This document shows positions 40,376 to 50,091 of a DNA stretch of 64,000 nucleotides, piece after piece; position 1 is the first letter of the stretch; each line of letters opens with the position of its first letter. Made by a program: the position numbers and the translations under genes. Source of the DNA: Cryomorphaceae bacterium 1068 (GTDB taxonomy: Bacteria; Bacteroidota; Bacteroidia; Flavobacteriales_D; Cryomorphaceae). The stretch spans positions 1-64,000 of the forward strand of contig JAPVXR010000018.1 of NCBI GenBank assembly GCA_027214385.1. Reading direction: 5' to 3'. Under the pieces are notes generated by a model. It ran no database searches. It was not told the DNA's origin and saw only the letters and a list, made by a program, of their open reading frames with translations.

Positions 40376-42751
40376 ATGAAAATAATTAGACAATTATTAT
40401 TCGTTTGTATTGCCTTATTTGCAACTAGTACCTTGATGGCTCAAGAAGCAATAAAAAAGAACATCCTCAAATACCAAGAATCGGGTAAGGTATTTGAAAA
40501 AATCTCACCATTTAAAGCTGCAACTGCAAAAGGTTCCGAAGCTCTTCGGAATTTAGGTGTAGAAGAATCGGCTCTTCTCGACGGTACAGCATTCTTCCTT
40601 GATGAATCTAAATCTTCCTCATCAGAACTTTCGGAATTTGTAAAAATGCAATTACCCGTTGGTGAAGAACCCTTTGAGGTATTGCTTTATGAGCAGAGTA
40701 TATTTACTGAGGATGTGAAAATCTCAACAAGTGATGCTCCCGACTCGTACCTACCTCTTCCAGATGTTCGATTTTACAGAGGAATAGTAGTTGGACAAGA
40801 ACATTCGCTGGTAGCCATGACCATTTCAGAAGATGAAATCAACGGTTTGGTTTCTTACGGTTCAGAAACTTACGTAGTAGGAAAAATAGATGGATCGGAA
40901 ACAAATGCACACATCTGGTATAAGGATCAAGATCTTTTATTGGATGAAACTTTTTCATGCAATGCAATCCCTTCTGAGGATCACGATGATTCTGAAAAAA
41001 TTGAAACATTCGGAGCACCAAAGACTGTACAATGTGTAAGGATGCGTATCGAGATAGACAGTGACATCGTGAACGATTTTGGCGGAACCGTCGGAGCGAC
41101 AAATTACACCACTGCTCTTTTCAATCAAGTAGTTATTCTATTTGCCAACGATGACATTGACATCGCTATATCAGAAATATTTGCATGGAATGGAAGTAGC
41201 CCATATTCTGGCGACTTAGAGAACAGACTCTTTCAAATGTCCAATAACTCTCCAAATGCTGATCTAACTCAACTCATTACCGGAGCTGGAGGTGGAGGTA
41301 TTGCCTTCCTTTCAGGCCTTTGCTCCGTTAGTAATGGAGTGAGTGTTTCAGGAATCTTTGGCTTTTTCAACAATATTCCAAGTTACTCTTGGGATGTAAA
41401 TGTTACTGCTCATGAGATTGGTCATAACCTTTCGTCTCCTCATACACATGCTTGTGCGTGGAATGGCAATAGTACGGCGATTGACGGATGTGGATTTGCA
41501 GCTGGCTTTAGTGAAGGTTGTAATGCTTCTATACCATCAGGGGGGGGAACAATCATGAGCTACTGCCACTTATTGAGTACTGGTGTTAATTTCAATTTAG
41601 GATTTGGCCCTCAACCAAGCACTAGAATGGCAAACTACATCGATTCTCGTTCATGCTTGGGAACGACATGTGTTACAAGCCCACCGACTGAATGTGAAGA
41701 TGAAAGTCTGGTTTTGACAATTAACACTGATGATTATCCAGATGAAACCACATGGCAGATTACTGACGGTGGAACTATCGTTGCATCTGGTGGTCCTTAC
41801 GCTTCTGATTTCACAACTTTTACAGAAAATATTTGTGTTCCTGTTGGTTGCTACGATTTTGAAATACTTGATTCATTTGGTGACGGAATTTGTTGTTCTC
41901 AAGGAGCAGGTAATTACTCTCTTGCAGATGCAGCTGGTAATGTTTTAGCTTCAGGTGGTAGCTTTACTTTTTCTGAATCTACTTCTTTTTGTCTTGACGA
42001 CCCGGAGGCATGTGCTTTCATCAATTTCAATGAATTTTCTATTCAGTCGTACATTCCATCTAGAGACAATGGAAACTGGGCCATTCAAGAAGGCGGAACG
42101 GCTATCTTCTTAGAAGATAATTCCCTGAAATATATACCTATTAATTACGATGTAACTGCAAATACCAATTTGTCATTCGAATTCAGAAGCACCGATCAGG
42201 GATCAATCCACGCTATTGCCGTTGAAACGAATAATTCGCTAACACTTCCAGCACTCTTTAAGCTGCACGGTACTCTTAATAATCCACAAGTCATTTCTGA
42301 TTTTGATAATTACTCAGGTTCCTCATACCAATCATACGTCATCCCTGTGGGAACGTACTTTACAGGAAATGATCTTGATTTGGTTGTTTTGTCTGCCAAT
42401 GTGAATGGATCACCAGGTAACAATTCTTACTTCAGGAATATCAGACTTTACGAAGGCGATGCTTGTGGTGGCGCTGCTTCTCCTCAAGGATTATCAGCAG
42501 CGTCAGTAGACGCTGACTTTGTGCTATTCCCTAACCCAACAAGAGATAATGTGGAATTATCTTCCATGTCAGGAGTAGACATTGAGACGATTCAAGTATT
42601 CAGTATTACTGGTGCTCTTATTGATCAGATCGTAGTAAACGGACCAAGAGGAATGTTGGAATTCTCTGATAAGTCTCAGGGTATATACTTGATAAAATGG
42701 ACTGATGAGAACGGTCAAAATCATCAAGAAAGATTGATTAAGACGCAATAA
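40376..42751 (+). CDS. secreted M12B-like (reprolysin) metalloprotease with T9SS sorting domain
   Basis: A 791-residue precursor: signal peptide (1-22, STLMAQ), a propeptide (about 25-210), a zinc-metalloprotease domain (about 215-430) with HEIGHNLSSPH (His346 first) and a later Met-turn IMSYCH, a Cys-containing beta domain (about 440-545, with DSFGDGICCS), a further carbohydrate/lectin-like domain and a type A sorting domain (FPNPTRDNVEL to the basic end). The Met-turn and HExxHxxxxxH zinc motif place it among metzincins close to reprolysins. It should degrade proteins outside the cell. A perfect terminator follows. Confidence 0.88.
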   Translation: MKIIRQLLFVCIALFATSTLMAQEAIKKNILKYQESGKVFEKISPFKAATAKGSEALRNLGVEESALLDGTAFFLDESKSSSSELSEFVKMQLPVGEEPFEVLLYEQSIFTEDVKISTSDAPDSYLPLPDVRFYRGIVVGQEHSLVAMTISEDEINGLVSYGSETYVVGKIDGSETNAHIWYKDQDLLLDETFSCNAIPSEDHDDSEKIETFGAPKTVQCVRMRIEIDSDIVNDFGGTVGATNYTTALFNQVVILFANDDIDIAISEIFAWNGSSPYSGDLENRLFQMSNNSPNADLTQLITGAGGGGIAFLSGLCSVSNGVSVSGIFGFFNNIPSYSWDVNVTAHEIGHNLSSPHTHACAWNGNSTAIDGCGFAAGFSEGCNASIPSGGGTIMSYCHLLSTGVNFNLGFGPQPSTRMANYIDSRSCLGTTCVTSPPTECEDESLVLTINTDDYPDETTWQITDGGTIVASGGPYASDFTTFTENICVPVGCYDFEILDSFGDGICCSQGAGNYSLADAAGNVLASGGSFTFSESTSFCLDDPEACAFINFNEFSIQSYIPSRDNGNWAIQEGGTAIFLEDNSLKYIPINYDVTANTNLSFEFRSTDQGSIHAIAVETNNSLTLPALFKLHGTLNNPQVISDFDNYSGSSYQSYVIPVGTYFTGNDLDLVVLSANVNGSPGNNSYFRNIRLYEGDACGGAASPQGLSAASVDADFVLFPNPTRDNVELSSMSGVDIETIQVFSITGALIDQIVVNGPRGMLEFSDKSQGIYLIKWTDENGQNHQERLIKTQ

Positions 42752-42773
42752 GCAATTCTGATTTAATTACTGA

Positions 42774-42799
42774 AGCCGGATTTAAATCCGGCTTTTTTT
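42774..42799 (+). terminator. terminator of metalloprotease gene
   Basis: A 20-bp perfect palindrome AGCCGGATTTAAATCCGGCT followed by six T. It separates the protease gene from the prp operon. Confidence 0.9.
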
Positions 42800-42827
42800 G
42801 TGCATCATATTTTCCTGCTTGATTCAT

Positions 42828-42835
42828 TATCTTTG
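42828..42835 (+). promoter_or_regulatory. prp operon -7 element
   Basis: TATCTTTG, exact to TAnnTTTG, 31 bases before the prpD ATG at 42866. A TTG lies at 42819-42821, closer than usual, and a T-rich stretch at 42810-42813 lies at the normal distance. Confidence 0.6.
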
Positions 42836-42865
42836 CGGCAAATTTCAAAGCATAAACCACCTTTC

Positions 42866-44377
42866 ATGAAAAATCATTCAGTTAAAGTTTATCCATCAAA
42901 AGCTAACCTTCCGAAAGAAGAGCAACTCGCTTATAAATTGGCGAAAATGGTAACCGATGACGTCGCGATCAGCGCTGAAGTTGAGGATATGGTTATCAAC
43001 CGTATTATCGACAATGCCTCAGTCGCCATAGCTTCTGTAAATCGAACACCTGTGGTGAATGCAAGAGCTCAAGCTTTGTGTCATAAACGAACTGATAAAG
43101 GGGCCAATATCTTTGGAATGCCCGCAGATTTTAAAGTACATGCAGAATGGGCGGCATGGGCCAATTGCGTTGCCGTGAGAGAATTGGATTATCACGATAC
43201 TTTCTTAGCTGCGGATTATTCGCACCCCGGCGACAGTATACCCGCAGTAATTGCTGTTGCGCAGCAAATGGGCAAAAGTGGAAAAGATATCCTCAGAGGT
43301 ATTGTTGCCTCTTACGAAGTACATGTAAATTTGGTAAAAGCCATTTGCCTTCACGAGCACAAGATTGACCACGTAGCTCACCTTTGCCCGGCACAGGCCG
43401 CGGGAGTTTGCGCCCTTCTTGGGTTGGATACGGAGACAACGTATCAAGCCATTCAGCAGGCACTCCACGTTTCGGTTTCGACACGACAGAGTCGTAAAGG
43501 AGAAATCTCAAGCTGGAAAGCTTACGTCCCGGGGCATGGAGCAAAGCTGGCCATTGAGGCGGTAGACAGAGCCATGCGTGGAGAGAAGAGCCCCTCCCCC
43601 ATTTACGAAGGAGAAGACAGCGTAATCGCATGGGTACTCGATGGTCCCGATGCGCATTATACCATTCCACTTCCAGAAGTGGGTGAAGAGAAAAGAGCGA
43701 TTCTTGAAACGTATACAAAGGAGCACTCCGCCGAGTATCAATCACAGGCACTGATTGATTTAGCAGCGAGAATGAAAGAAAGAATCAATGACTTCTCGCA
43801 AATCGAAAGTATCTTGATAGAGACATCGCACCACACGCATTACGTGATTGGGACTGGGTCCAACGATCCACAAAAATTTGATCCACATGCTACCCGAGAA
43901 ACACTCGATCACAGTATCATGTACATCTTTGCCGTGGCGCTTGAAGATGGTACTTGGCATCACGAACTTTCGTATGCTCCTTCACGCGCTCAGCGACCTG
44001 AGACTGTTGAGCTTTGGAAAAAAATCTCTACCGTTGAAAAGGAAAAATGGACGAAACTCTACCACGATTCTGATCCTGACAAGAAGGCTTTTGGTGGTAA
44101 GGTGATCATAACCATGAAGAACGGTGAAGTCATCGAAGACGAAATCGAAAGAGCCAATGCTCACCCTGCAGGTGCCCGTCCATTCGTACGTCCAAATTAC
44201 ATTGGGAAGTTCGACATGTTAACCGAGAAGCTGATCACGAAAGTCGAAAGAGATCGCTTTATTGGAGTAGCCGAAAGATTAAAAGACCTCACAGCCGCGG
44301 AAGTAAATGATTTGACCGTGGAGATGCCATTCGACCAAGTGAAAGAAAACACACCAAATACTAAAGGAATTTTCTAA
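42866..44377 (+). CDS. prpD: 2-methylcitrate dehydratase (MmgE/PrpD family)
   Basis: A 503-residue enzyme that dehydrates 2-methylcitrate to 2-methylaconitate in the methylcitrate cycle. Family segments include [20 protein letters not shown] at the start, [32 protein letters not shown] (about 120-134), and the conserved [17 protein letters not shown]. The first ATG of the open frame (42800) lies in or before the promoter, so the ATG at 42866 (MKNHSVKV) is taken as start. The stop overlaps prpB by one base (TAATG). The gene pairs with prpB and prpC and points to use of propionyl-CoA from odd-chain fatty acids, Val, Ile or Met. Confidence 0.93.
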   Translation: MKNHSVKVYPSKANLPKEEQLAYKLAKMVTDDVAISAEVEDMVINRIIDNASVAIASVNRTPVVNARAQALCHKRTDKGANIFGMPADFKVHAEWAAWANCVAVRELDYHDTFLAADYSHPGDSIPAVIAVAQQMGKSGKDILRGIVASYEVHVNLVKAICLHEHKIDHVAHLCPAQAAGVCALLGLDTETTYQAIQQALHVSVSTRQSRKGEISSWKAYVPGHGAKLAIEAVDRAMRGEKSPSPIYEGEDSVIAWVLDGPDAHYTIPLPEVGEEKRAILETYTKEHSAEYQSQALIDLAARMKERINDFSQIESILIETSHHTHYVIGTGSNDPQKFDPHATRETLDHSIMYIFAVALEDGTWHHELSYAPSRAQRPETVELWKKISTVEKEKWTKLYHDSDPDKKAFGGKVIITMKNGEVIEDEIERANAHPAGARPFVRPNYIGKFDMLTEKLITKVERDRFIGVAERLKDLTAAEVNDLTVEMPFDQVKENTPNTKGIF

Positions 44378-45270
44378 TGATCATAAGCGATAAAAGTCCT
44401 TCCGAAAAAAGAGCCGCTTTCCGAAAGGAATTGGCTAGTGGGAAACTCCTTCAATTTCCTGGAGCATACAACCCAATGGTGGCTATGCTTATCGAGCAAA
44501 AAGGCTTCGACGGCGTCTATGTTTCGGGAGCCGTAATGGCAAATTCTTTAGGTCTCCCTGATATTGGGATGACCACATTGACGGAAGTAGCGCAATTTGC
44601 TTCTGCTATTGCACGGGTTACTTCGCTTCCATCCATTATGGATATTGATACAGGTTTCGGTGAAACCATGAGCGTAGCACGTACCATCAAAGAATTAACT
44701 TACTTGGGAATGGCGGGATGCCACATCGAAGATCAAATCAACCCCAAGAGATGCGGACACTTAGACAATAAGGAGTTGGTCTCAGTTGATGCGATGGTTC
44801 AAAAAGTAAAAGCAGCGGCTGACGCCAAAACTGATGAAAACTTCCTCTTGATTGCCAGAACCGATGCACGCGGAGTGGAAGGGTTGGACAAAGCACTTGA
44901 CCGAGCAAAGGCCTACGTCGATGCGGGAGCCGATATGATCTTTCCCGAAGCGATGAAAGATGAATCAGAATTTGAAGCTTTCCGAAATGCGGTAGATGTG
45001 CCATTGTTGTCAAATATGACCGAGTTTGGTAAGTCGCGACTTCTGAATAAATCAGAATTGGAAAGCTTGGGATATAACTTGGTCATTTATCCAGTTACCA
45101 CCCAGCGATTGGCCATGCACGCGGTAGAGAAAGGTTTGGATATCATTTCAAGTGAAGGAAGCCAAGAAGGAGCCCTCGAAATGATGCAAACTAGAAAGCG
45201 ACTCTACGAAGTATTGCACTACGAGGACTACAACGCCTATGACAGTTCGCTGTATAATTTCAAACTATAA
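44377..45270 (+). CDS. prpB: 2-methylisocitrate lyase
   Basis: A 297-residue TIM-barrel lyase cleaving 2-methylisocitrate to succinate and pyruvate. Motifs: the substrate-binding IMDIDTGFG (about 88-96), metal-binding region IEDQ, and the catalytic Cys in KRCGH (about 125-129), which distinguishes methylisocitrate lyase from isocitrate lyase (KKCGH). Start overlaps the prpD stop by one base. Pyruvate formed here could feed the PEP synthase encoded at 20.9 kb. Confidence 0.95.
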   Translation: MIISDKSPSEKRAAFRKELASGKLLQFPGAYNPMVAMLIEQKGFDGVYVSGAVMANSLGLPDIGMTTLTEVAQFASAIARVTSLPSIMDIDTGFGETMSVARTIKELTYLGMAGCHIEDQINPKRCGHLDNKELVSVDAMVQKVKAAADAKTDENFLLIARTDARGVEGLDKALDRAKAYVDAGADMIFPEAMKDESEFEAFRNAVDVPLLSNMTEFGKSRLLNKSELESLGYNLVIYPVTTQRLAMHAVEKGLDIISSEGSQEGALEMMQTRKRLYEVLHYEDYNAYDSSLYNFKL

Positions 45271-45293
45271 CCACCCCTTAAAAACACCTACTG

Positions 45294-46424
45294 ATGAGTG
45301 ATAAAATAATTGCCCCAAAAGGTCTCGCAGGAGTAATAACCGACGAGACATCGATTTCTAAAGTGATGCCCGAAATCAATTCGTTGGTTTACCGAGGCTA
45401 CAAGGTTCAGGATTTAGCAGAAGAGTGCTCTTTCGAAGAAGTCGCCTACTTGATGACTCATCCTGACTTGCCAAATGCGCAGCAGCTAACAGAATTTTCA
45501 GCAAAGGAAAAGAGCTACCGTGATTTGTCAGGAGACCTTCTTGAAGTGATCAAGAAATTTCCAAAAGAGGCTCACCCCATGGATACTTTGCGCACAGCGG
45601 TGAGTTTTATCGGGATGGAAGATCCACGTATTTGGGATGATTCTCCCAAGACAAACATGGACAAGTTTATCAGCTTGCTCGCTAAAATTCCAACGGCCAT
45701 TGCTGCGGCATACCGCCACTCTAAAGGACTGGATTTCATTGCACCAAACAAGGACTTATCCATCAGTGAAAACTTCTTTCACATGTGCTTTGGAAAAGTC
45801 CCTGCCAAGGAAGTTGTGAAAGCTTTCGACGTTTCATTGATTCTTTATGCTGAGCATAGCTTCAATGCCTCCACTTTTGCTACTCGAGTAATCACCTCTA
45901 CTACCAGTGATATATACAGTGCGGTAGTGGGCGGAATCGGCGCTTTGAAAGGCCCACTTCACGGTGGGGCAAATGAGCAAGTAATGCATATGCTCAAAGA
46001 AGTTGGCGAACCGGATGTAGCCAAAGAATGGATGCTGGAAGCGTTGGCAGAAAAGAAAAAAGTGATGGGATTCGGGCACCGCGTTTACCGAAAGGGAGAC
46101 TCCCGCGTACCTACCATGAAGAAGTACACAACGAAAATGGCCGATTTTACGGGCGAGAAAAAGTGGCTGGAAATTGCCAATATATTGGAAGAAACGATGG
46201 TTTCTGAAAAAGGTATCTACCCCAACCTGGACTTCCCGGCAGGTCCTGCATATTACATGATGGGATTTGAAATCGATATGTTCACTCCTATTTTCGTAAT
46301 GAGTCGCATCACCGGATGGTGTGCTCATATTATGGAGCAACAAGCCCACAACCGTATTATTCGCCCACTAAGCGATTACATTGGAGAGCCTGAAAGAGCG
46401 GTTAAAGAATTGTCTGCACGATAA
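45294..46424 (+). CDS. prpC: 2-methylcitrate synthase / citrate synthase family
   Basis: A 376-residue type II citrate synthase-like enzyme, condensing propionyl-CoA with oxaloacetate. Catalytic His are seen in LKGPLHGGANEQV and GFGHRVYRKGDSR, and Asp in the later YPNLDFPAGPAYYMMGF. Length (about 375) and position with prpD/prpB fit 2-methylcitrate synthase rather than the longer TCA-cycle enzyme. It ends the operon; a terminator follows at 46458-46483. An aconitase for the hydration step is not encoded nearby. Confidence 0.93.
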   Translation: MSDKIIAPKGLAGVITDETSISKVMPEINSLVYRGYKVQDLAEECSFEEVAYLMTHPDLPNAQQLTEFSAKEKSYRDLSGDLLEVIKKFPKEAHPMDTLRTAVSFIGMEDPRIWDDSPKTNMDKFISLLAKIPTAIAAAYRHSKGLDFIAPNKDLSISENFFHMCFGKVPAKEVVKAFDVSLILYAEHSFNASTFATRVITSTTSDIYSAVVGGIGALKGPLHGGANEQVMHMLKEVGEPDVAKEWMLEALAEKKKVMGFGHRVYRKGDSRVPTMKKYTTKMADFTGEKKWLEIANILEETMVSEKGIYPNLDFPAGPAYYMMGFEIDMFTPIFVMSRITGWCAHIMEQQAHNRIIRPLSDYIGEPERAVKELSAR

Positions 46425-46457
46425 AAAGAGAACTTCCTTCTTTTAGAATAAAGATAG

Positions 46458-46483
46458 ATGGCCCCTCAATGGCGCCATTTTTT
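46458..46483 (+). terminator. terminator of prp operon
   Basis: Stem ATGGC(C)CC / GG(C)GCCAT with one internal mismatch and loop TCAAT, followed by six T. The potential ATG start at 46458 of the next reading frame lies inside this stem, which argues that translation of the next gene begins downstream. Confidence 0.8.
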
Positions 46484-46485
46484 CA

Positions 46486-46512
46486 TTGATTATTTATTCT
46501 TTGCCTATTTTG
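46486..46512 (+). promoter_or_regulatory. promoter directly before AsmA-like gene
   Basis: TTG (46486-46488), 17-base spacer, TATTTTG (46506-46512, one base shorter than TAnnTTTG). It ends five bases before the GTG at 46518. Confidence 0.4.
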
Positions 46513-46517
46513 TCGAA

Positions 46518-48134
46518 GTGAAAAAGCACCGCAAACTTCGATTGGCGATTTTGATATTACTGGGACTAGTCATTGTTATTGGCACGTCAGCCGTTCTATA
46601 TTTAAACGCTCATCTGGAAGATCTTCTCAGAGAGCAAATTAAACTTCATACAGAAGAAGACTTTGATATCGACTTCAAAAGTATTTCCATCAATGCCTTA
46701 ACTCAATCAGCAGAAATTGATGAAGTCGAGGTATTTAAAAGTGATTCAGGAATCGTTGCATGGAGTGCCAGAGTGGAACAACTGATCATCAAAGAGCTCT
46801 CTGTAACCTCTCTGATTCGTAGTGAAGGGGTTAAAATAGATTCTATCATCCTTTATGGAGTGGACGCTGTTTTGCATGAAAGCCCAAAAAAAGGAACAAA
46901 TAAGGACAGCATTTCTGTTGAAACTGAATTGAAACAAAAGCCACCACTTCAGGTGAATGGCATCCGTATCTCTGCCGGAAATTTTGACTACGACCCGCCG
47001 GGACCCACAGAAGTTTCAGGGCGTTTTAGCTTTTCGCTCAGCGAATTTCAAAGAGATTCATCCGCGGCTATAGACCTTAAGGCTCAGTTTTTAAACTCGC
47101 AATTCGCTATCCATTTGGATAAGCTGATTTCGGAAGACTCTCTTTACTCAGTTGATATTGGATCCATTCGGAAACCGCTCGGAGATAATCTGTTTATTGA
47201 TAGTCTTTCTCTTTCCCCTACTCTATCGTTGGGAGCGTTTACGAAGTATTATGGCTGGAACAAAGGAATGATCGAAGCGCATATTCCTGAAATTAAGACG
47301 AGAGTCGACCTAGCTAGTTTTCCTGATTCTATTCGAATTCCCTTTTGCTCGGTAAAACAGGCTCAACTCCATGTAAATAAGGATAACCGTTGGCCATTTC
47401 CTGACCGAGTCACTTTGATGCCTCAAGAGATGCTTTCCCAGTTGCCTTTCAAATTTAGACTGGACTCCCTTGCAATAACAGAGGCTGAGGTGACCATAAA
47501 TTTAATTCAAGAAAATGGCAAGGAAGCATCTTTGAATATTCAAAACGCTGATGCAACTGTGGCAGTACAAAATATTAATGAGGCAGAACCCGCCCTCATT
47601 TTAAACGCAAGACATTCGTTAATGGGAAAAGCATCGGGAGGAATTGAAACAACCTATTATTTCGGAGATGACTCACCGTTTGATTGTTCTATTATGATGG
47701 AAAATAGCAAACTTGATTTGATGAGTGAATTCCTTCAAAAAGCTATCGGTATTGAAATTAAGGCGGGAGAGTTAAACCGACTGAATCTGGATATGATAGG
47801 AAACAAGTATAGCTGTTCGGGAGAATTAATTTTCGAATATAGCGACCTTTCAATTGCAGCAGTAGATAAGGAAACGGGAGAAGAGAAGAAAATGCTGAAT
47901 GCCTTGGCGACCGTTTTAGGAGGCTTGGTATTTTGGAAAGATAACCCTGCACATGAAGAATACCGAAAGGGCGCCTTCTTCGTTGAGAGAGATGTTCGAA
48001 AGGCCTTCATGGCTCAATGGTTTGAAGGGTTGGAAGCGGGTATTATTAATGTGGTGGCGAAAATTGACCCACTTAAAGCCAGAGGCAAAGCTGAAAAGGA
48101 CAATGGTAAGCACAAGCATAAGAAGAAAAAGTAA
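46518..48134 (+). CDS. AsmA-like envelope protein
   Basis: A 538-residue protein anchored by one N-terminal membrane helix (LAILILLGLVIVIGTSAVLYL, split at about residues 10-30) with a long periplasmic part rich in beta strands, Asp/Ser and amphipathic repeats. The pattern KLRLAILILL then LEDLLREQIKLHTEEDFDI and NADATVAVQNI is like AsmA/DUF748 proteins, which form long grooves that move lipids between membranes. The C-terminus is a Lys/His tail (KGKHKHKKKK-like). The GTG at 46518 is preferred as start because the upstream ATG is inside a terminator. Family assignment is by general features only. Confidence 0.6.
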   Translation: MKKHRKLRLAILILLGLVIVIGTSAVLYLNAHLEDLLREQIKLHTEEDFDIDFKSISINALTQSAEIDEVEVFKSDSGIVAWSARVEQLIIKELSVTSLIRSEGVKIDSIILYGVDAVLHESPKKGTNKDSISVETELKQKPPLQVNGIRISAGNFDYDPPGPTEVSGRFSFSLSEFQRDSSAAIDLKAQFLNSQFAIHLDKLISEDSLYSVDIGSIRKPLGDNLFIDSLSLSPTLSLGAFTKYYGWNKGMIEAHIPEIKTRVDLASFPDSIRIPFCSVKQAQLHVNKDNRWPFPDRVTLMPQEMLSQLPFKFRLDSLAITEAEVTINLIQENGKEASLNIQNADATVAVQNINEAEPALILNARHSLMGKASGGIETTYYFGDDSPFDCSIMMENSKLDLMSEFLQKAIGIEIKAGELNRLNLDMIGNKYSCSGELIFEYSDLSIAAVDKETGEEKKMLNALATVLGGLVFWKDNPAHEEYRKGAFFVERDVRKAFMAQWFEGLEAGIINVVAKIDPLKARGKAEKDNGKHKHKKKK

Positions 48135-48188
48135 ATTGAAATGAGCTGAACCCATTCTTTAGGTCAAAAAAAAGAACCAATGTCCAGT

Positions 48189-48223
48189 AAAAAAGGGCTG
48201 CTTTCTCGAGGAAAGCAGCCCTT
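48189..48223 (-). terminator. strong 13-bp-stem terminator
   Basis: Perfect stem of 13 pairs (48193-48205 with 48211-48223), loop TCGAG. On the minus strand six T follow at once, closing the hydrolase gene at 48246; on the plus strand a shorter ATTTTT follows a few bases later, so it may work both ways for the AsmA-like gene. Confidence 0.9.
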
Positions 48224-48245
48224 GCAATTTTTAGTTATCAAAGAG

Positions 48246-49931
48246 CTAGATAGCTCTCAAAAAGAATCTGATACTTTCATATCCTTCTAAGTGCAATATG
48301 ATTGTTCGGTTACGAGGTAAAACGGAGGGCACGGGAACAGTATTTATTCCTGAGTAAATTCTTTCATTGACGGTTAGAAGCTCTTTTCCCTCTTCTGAGT
48401 AATAGGTAAAACTAACGACGTATTCTTCATTGGACGAAAATTGCAAGCACAGACCCTCTTCACATTTTACAAGCCCAATATTTGAGGTGATCCTACTCTG
48501 TTCGAAAAAGTCATCTGATAGAGGTATCAATTCACAAATGGAGTCCAGATCACATTCATTCATAAATTGGCAACCTGGCATGCTTATGTATGGCAGATCT
48601 ACGACTTCGAAAGGGTTGTCAGGTTCACAGTTGCACTTATTAAGGTAAGAATACTCTCCTTCACCGAGCTCACAACACTGATTCGAGTAATTCTCAAATT
48701 GGTATCGATACACCTCGTCATACTTCTCAGTATTATCAATTTCCTCTTTCAATATGGATGTTACAAACCTTACCTCGGCCGCATTAATATAATCTAAAAC
48801 ACAAGGATTAGTCGTATGGCCACCGTTACAAAAAGTAATGAGCTCATGATAAATATCGGCCTCGTCCATGGCATCTGAAATATATTGTGGACCATAGAAG
48901 GTGATGGTAGTATCGCTGGTTCCATCAGGAAAAGTAACACGTGCATCACAAAGACCCTCGTCATTTACAAACGTCCTTTCTTCATATGGAATAATTTGAT
49001 CACACGTTCCACAGACGATTTGAACGGGAACTTTAACGGGGCTCAGGTCATAACTCAACTGCTCAGGTTTGAAAATGGCCGCAGTTCGAGACATTACTCC
49101 TTTTATTCTTTCGTAGGGGAATTCATAGTTATCAATAAAAACGCGACCCGTTGAATGAAGCAACCCACCGTCACCTAGTTCAACTAAGCCATCTTCTCCA
49201 TCTACTTGGTATTCATCTCCCGCTCCTAAATAGGGCTCCCACTGTTCTTGTGTCATTCTGCTCGCTGCATGAAATCCTGCGGAGCCTCCGTAACTGAAGC
49301 CCGTGTAAAAAATTGATTCTCCGTCCACAGGTCTTTCGTTCAAAGGATTGTCCTCAACCATTGAGACAGGCAATTGACTGTCATCATAGAGAAAGCTAAA
49401 AGATCTCACTACTGCCGAAATGTCTTGAGCAGCCAAATACAAAGACTTGGTGTATATATAGCAATAGTCTGCACCCAATCTGTCAGAACGGATAGAAGGA
49501 ATTACTACAATATATCCTCTCCGAGCCCACGCCAAACCGTTGGGCGCAGCGCTATCTTTATCCCCCTGACCCGAATGTAGTATAACGACAACCGGCAAAG
49601 CATTTATATCACCTCCTGAATATTTAAATGAAAGCGAGTCATCTGGCAGATAGATATCAAATCTCCGAGAGACAGGAACTTCCTGTCCGTTTCGATTTGT
49701 GATCACTGTATCTGTATCATACCTAAAAGTGAAAATATCAAGCTGATCTTCGGTGAGAATATCCTCCATGAGTAGATTACCCGTATTCACAGTATCCCCG
49801 TCAATATTTGTAACATAGCAGGTCTGATCTAAAAAGCTGTAATCAGCCTGCCCGGTCAACTGTAGTCCAAAATGAGAGAGCAATATCGATAGGACAACAA
49901 TTTTAAAATCTTTACTTCTAGTACTTTTCAT
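48246..49931 (-). CDS. secreted alpha/beta hydrolase with Cys-rich C-terminal part
   Basis: A 561-residue precursor with a signal peptide (about 1-28, LTGQA). The alpha/beta-hydrolase domain (about 85-400) shows the nucleophile elbow GFSYGGS, a probable acid in CGTCDQIIPYE and a His in CNGGHTTNP; VVVILHSGQGDKD holds the oxyanion region. Residues about 400-480 are rich in Cys (CCELGEG, CNCEPDN, CDLDSIC), suggesting disulfides. The last 75 residues (YYSEEGKELLTV, GINTVPVPS) resemble a diverged sorting domain. It may be an esterase or polymer hydrolase outside the cell; the substrate is unknown. The upstream region contains a good promoter overlapped by an inverted repeat. Confidence 0.7.
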   Translation of the reverse strand: MKSTRSKDFKIVVLSILLSHFGLQLTGQADYSFLDQTCYVTNIDGDTVNTGNLLMEDILTEDQLDIFTFRYDTDTVITNRNGQEVPVSRRFDIYLPDDSLSFKYSGGDINALPVVVILHSGQGDKDSAAPNGLAWARRGYIVVIPSIRSDRLGADYCYIYTKSLYLAAQDISAVVRSFSFLYDDSQLPVSMVEDNPLNERPVDGESIFYTGFSYGGSAGFHAASRMTQEQWEPYLGAGDEYQVDGEDGLVELGDGGLLHSTGRVFIDNYEFPYERIKGVMSRTAAIFKPEQLSYDLSPVKVPVQIVCGTCDQIIPYEERTFVNDEGLCDARVTFPDGTSDTTITFYGPQYISDAMDEADIYHELITFCNGGHTTNPCVLDYINAAEVRFVTSILKEEIDNTEKYDEVYRYQFENYSNQCCELGEGEYSYLNKCNCEPDNPFEVVDLPYISMPGCQFMNECDLDSICELIPLSDDFFEQSRITSNIGLVKCEEGLCLQFSSNEEYVVSFTYYSEEGKELLTVNERIYSGINTVPVPSVLPRNRTIILHLEGYESIRFFLRAI

Positions 49932-49962
49932 AAGAGAGAGTTAATACAGCGAGATTCAAACA

Positions 49963-50014
49963 CGAAGTTAGTTTAAATCCATATTGGTAGCAATCCGACT
50001 GAATATGATTTAAA
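49963..50014 (-). promoter_or_regulatory. hydrolase promoter overlapped by an AT-rich inverted repeat
   Basis: Minus strand: TTG (49993-49991), 20-base spacer, TAACTTCG (49970-49963), one off consensus. An inverted repeat, TTTAAATCCATATT (49972-49985) with AATATGATTTAAA (50002-50014), fits apart from one bulged G. One arm fills the spacer between the promoter elements and the other lies upstream of -33, the layout of a repressor operator. The rest of 49932-50091 holds nothing more. Confidence 0.55.
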
Positions 50015-50091
50015 TCTCTAAACGAATCTTGTTCCATTAATAATTTGAATTCCTTCATACGATTTTGGCTATAACAAATGCTGTTTTTCTT

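Noticed and set aside
46458-46517. ATG at 46458 as start of the AsmA-like gene
   Set aside because: It lies in the stem of the prp terminator, and a promoter box lies between it and the GTG at 46518.
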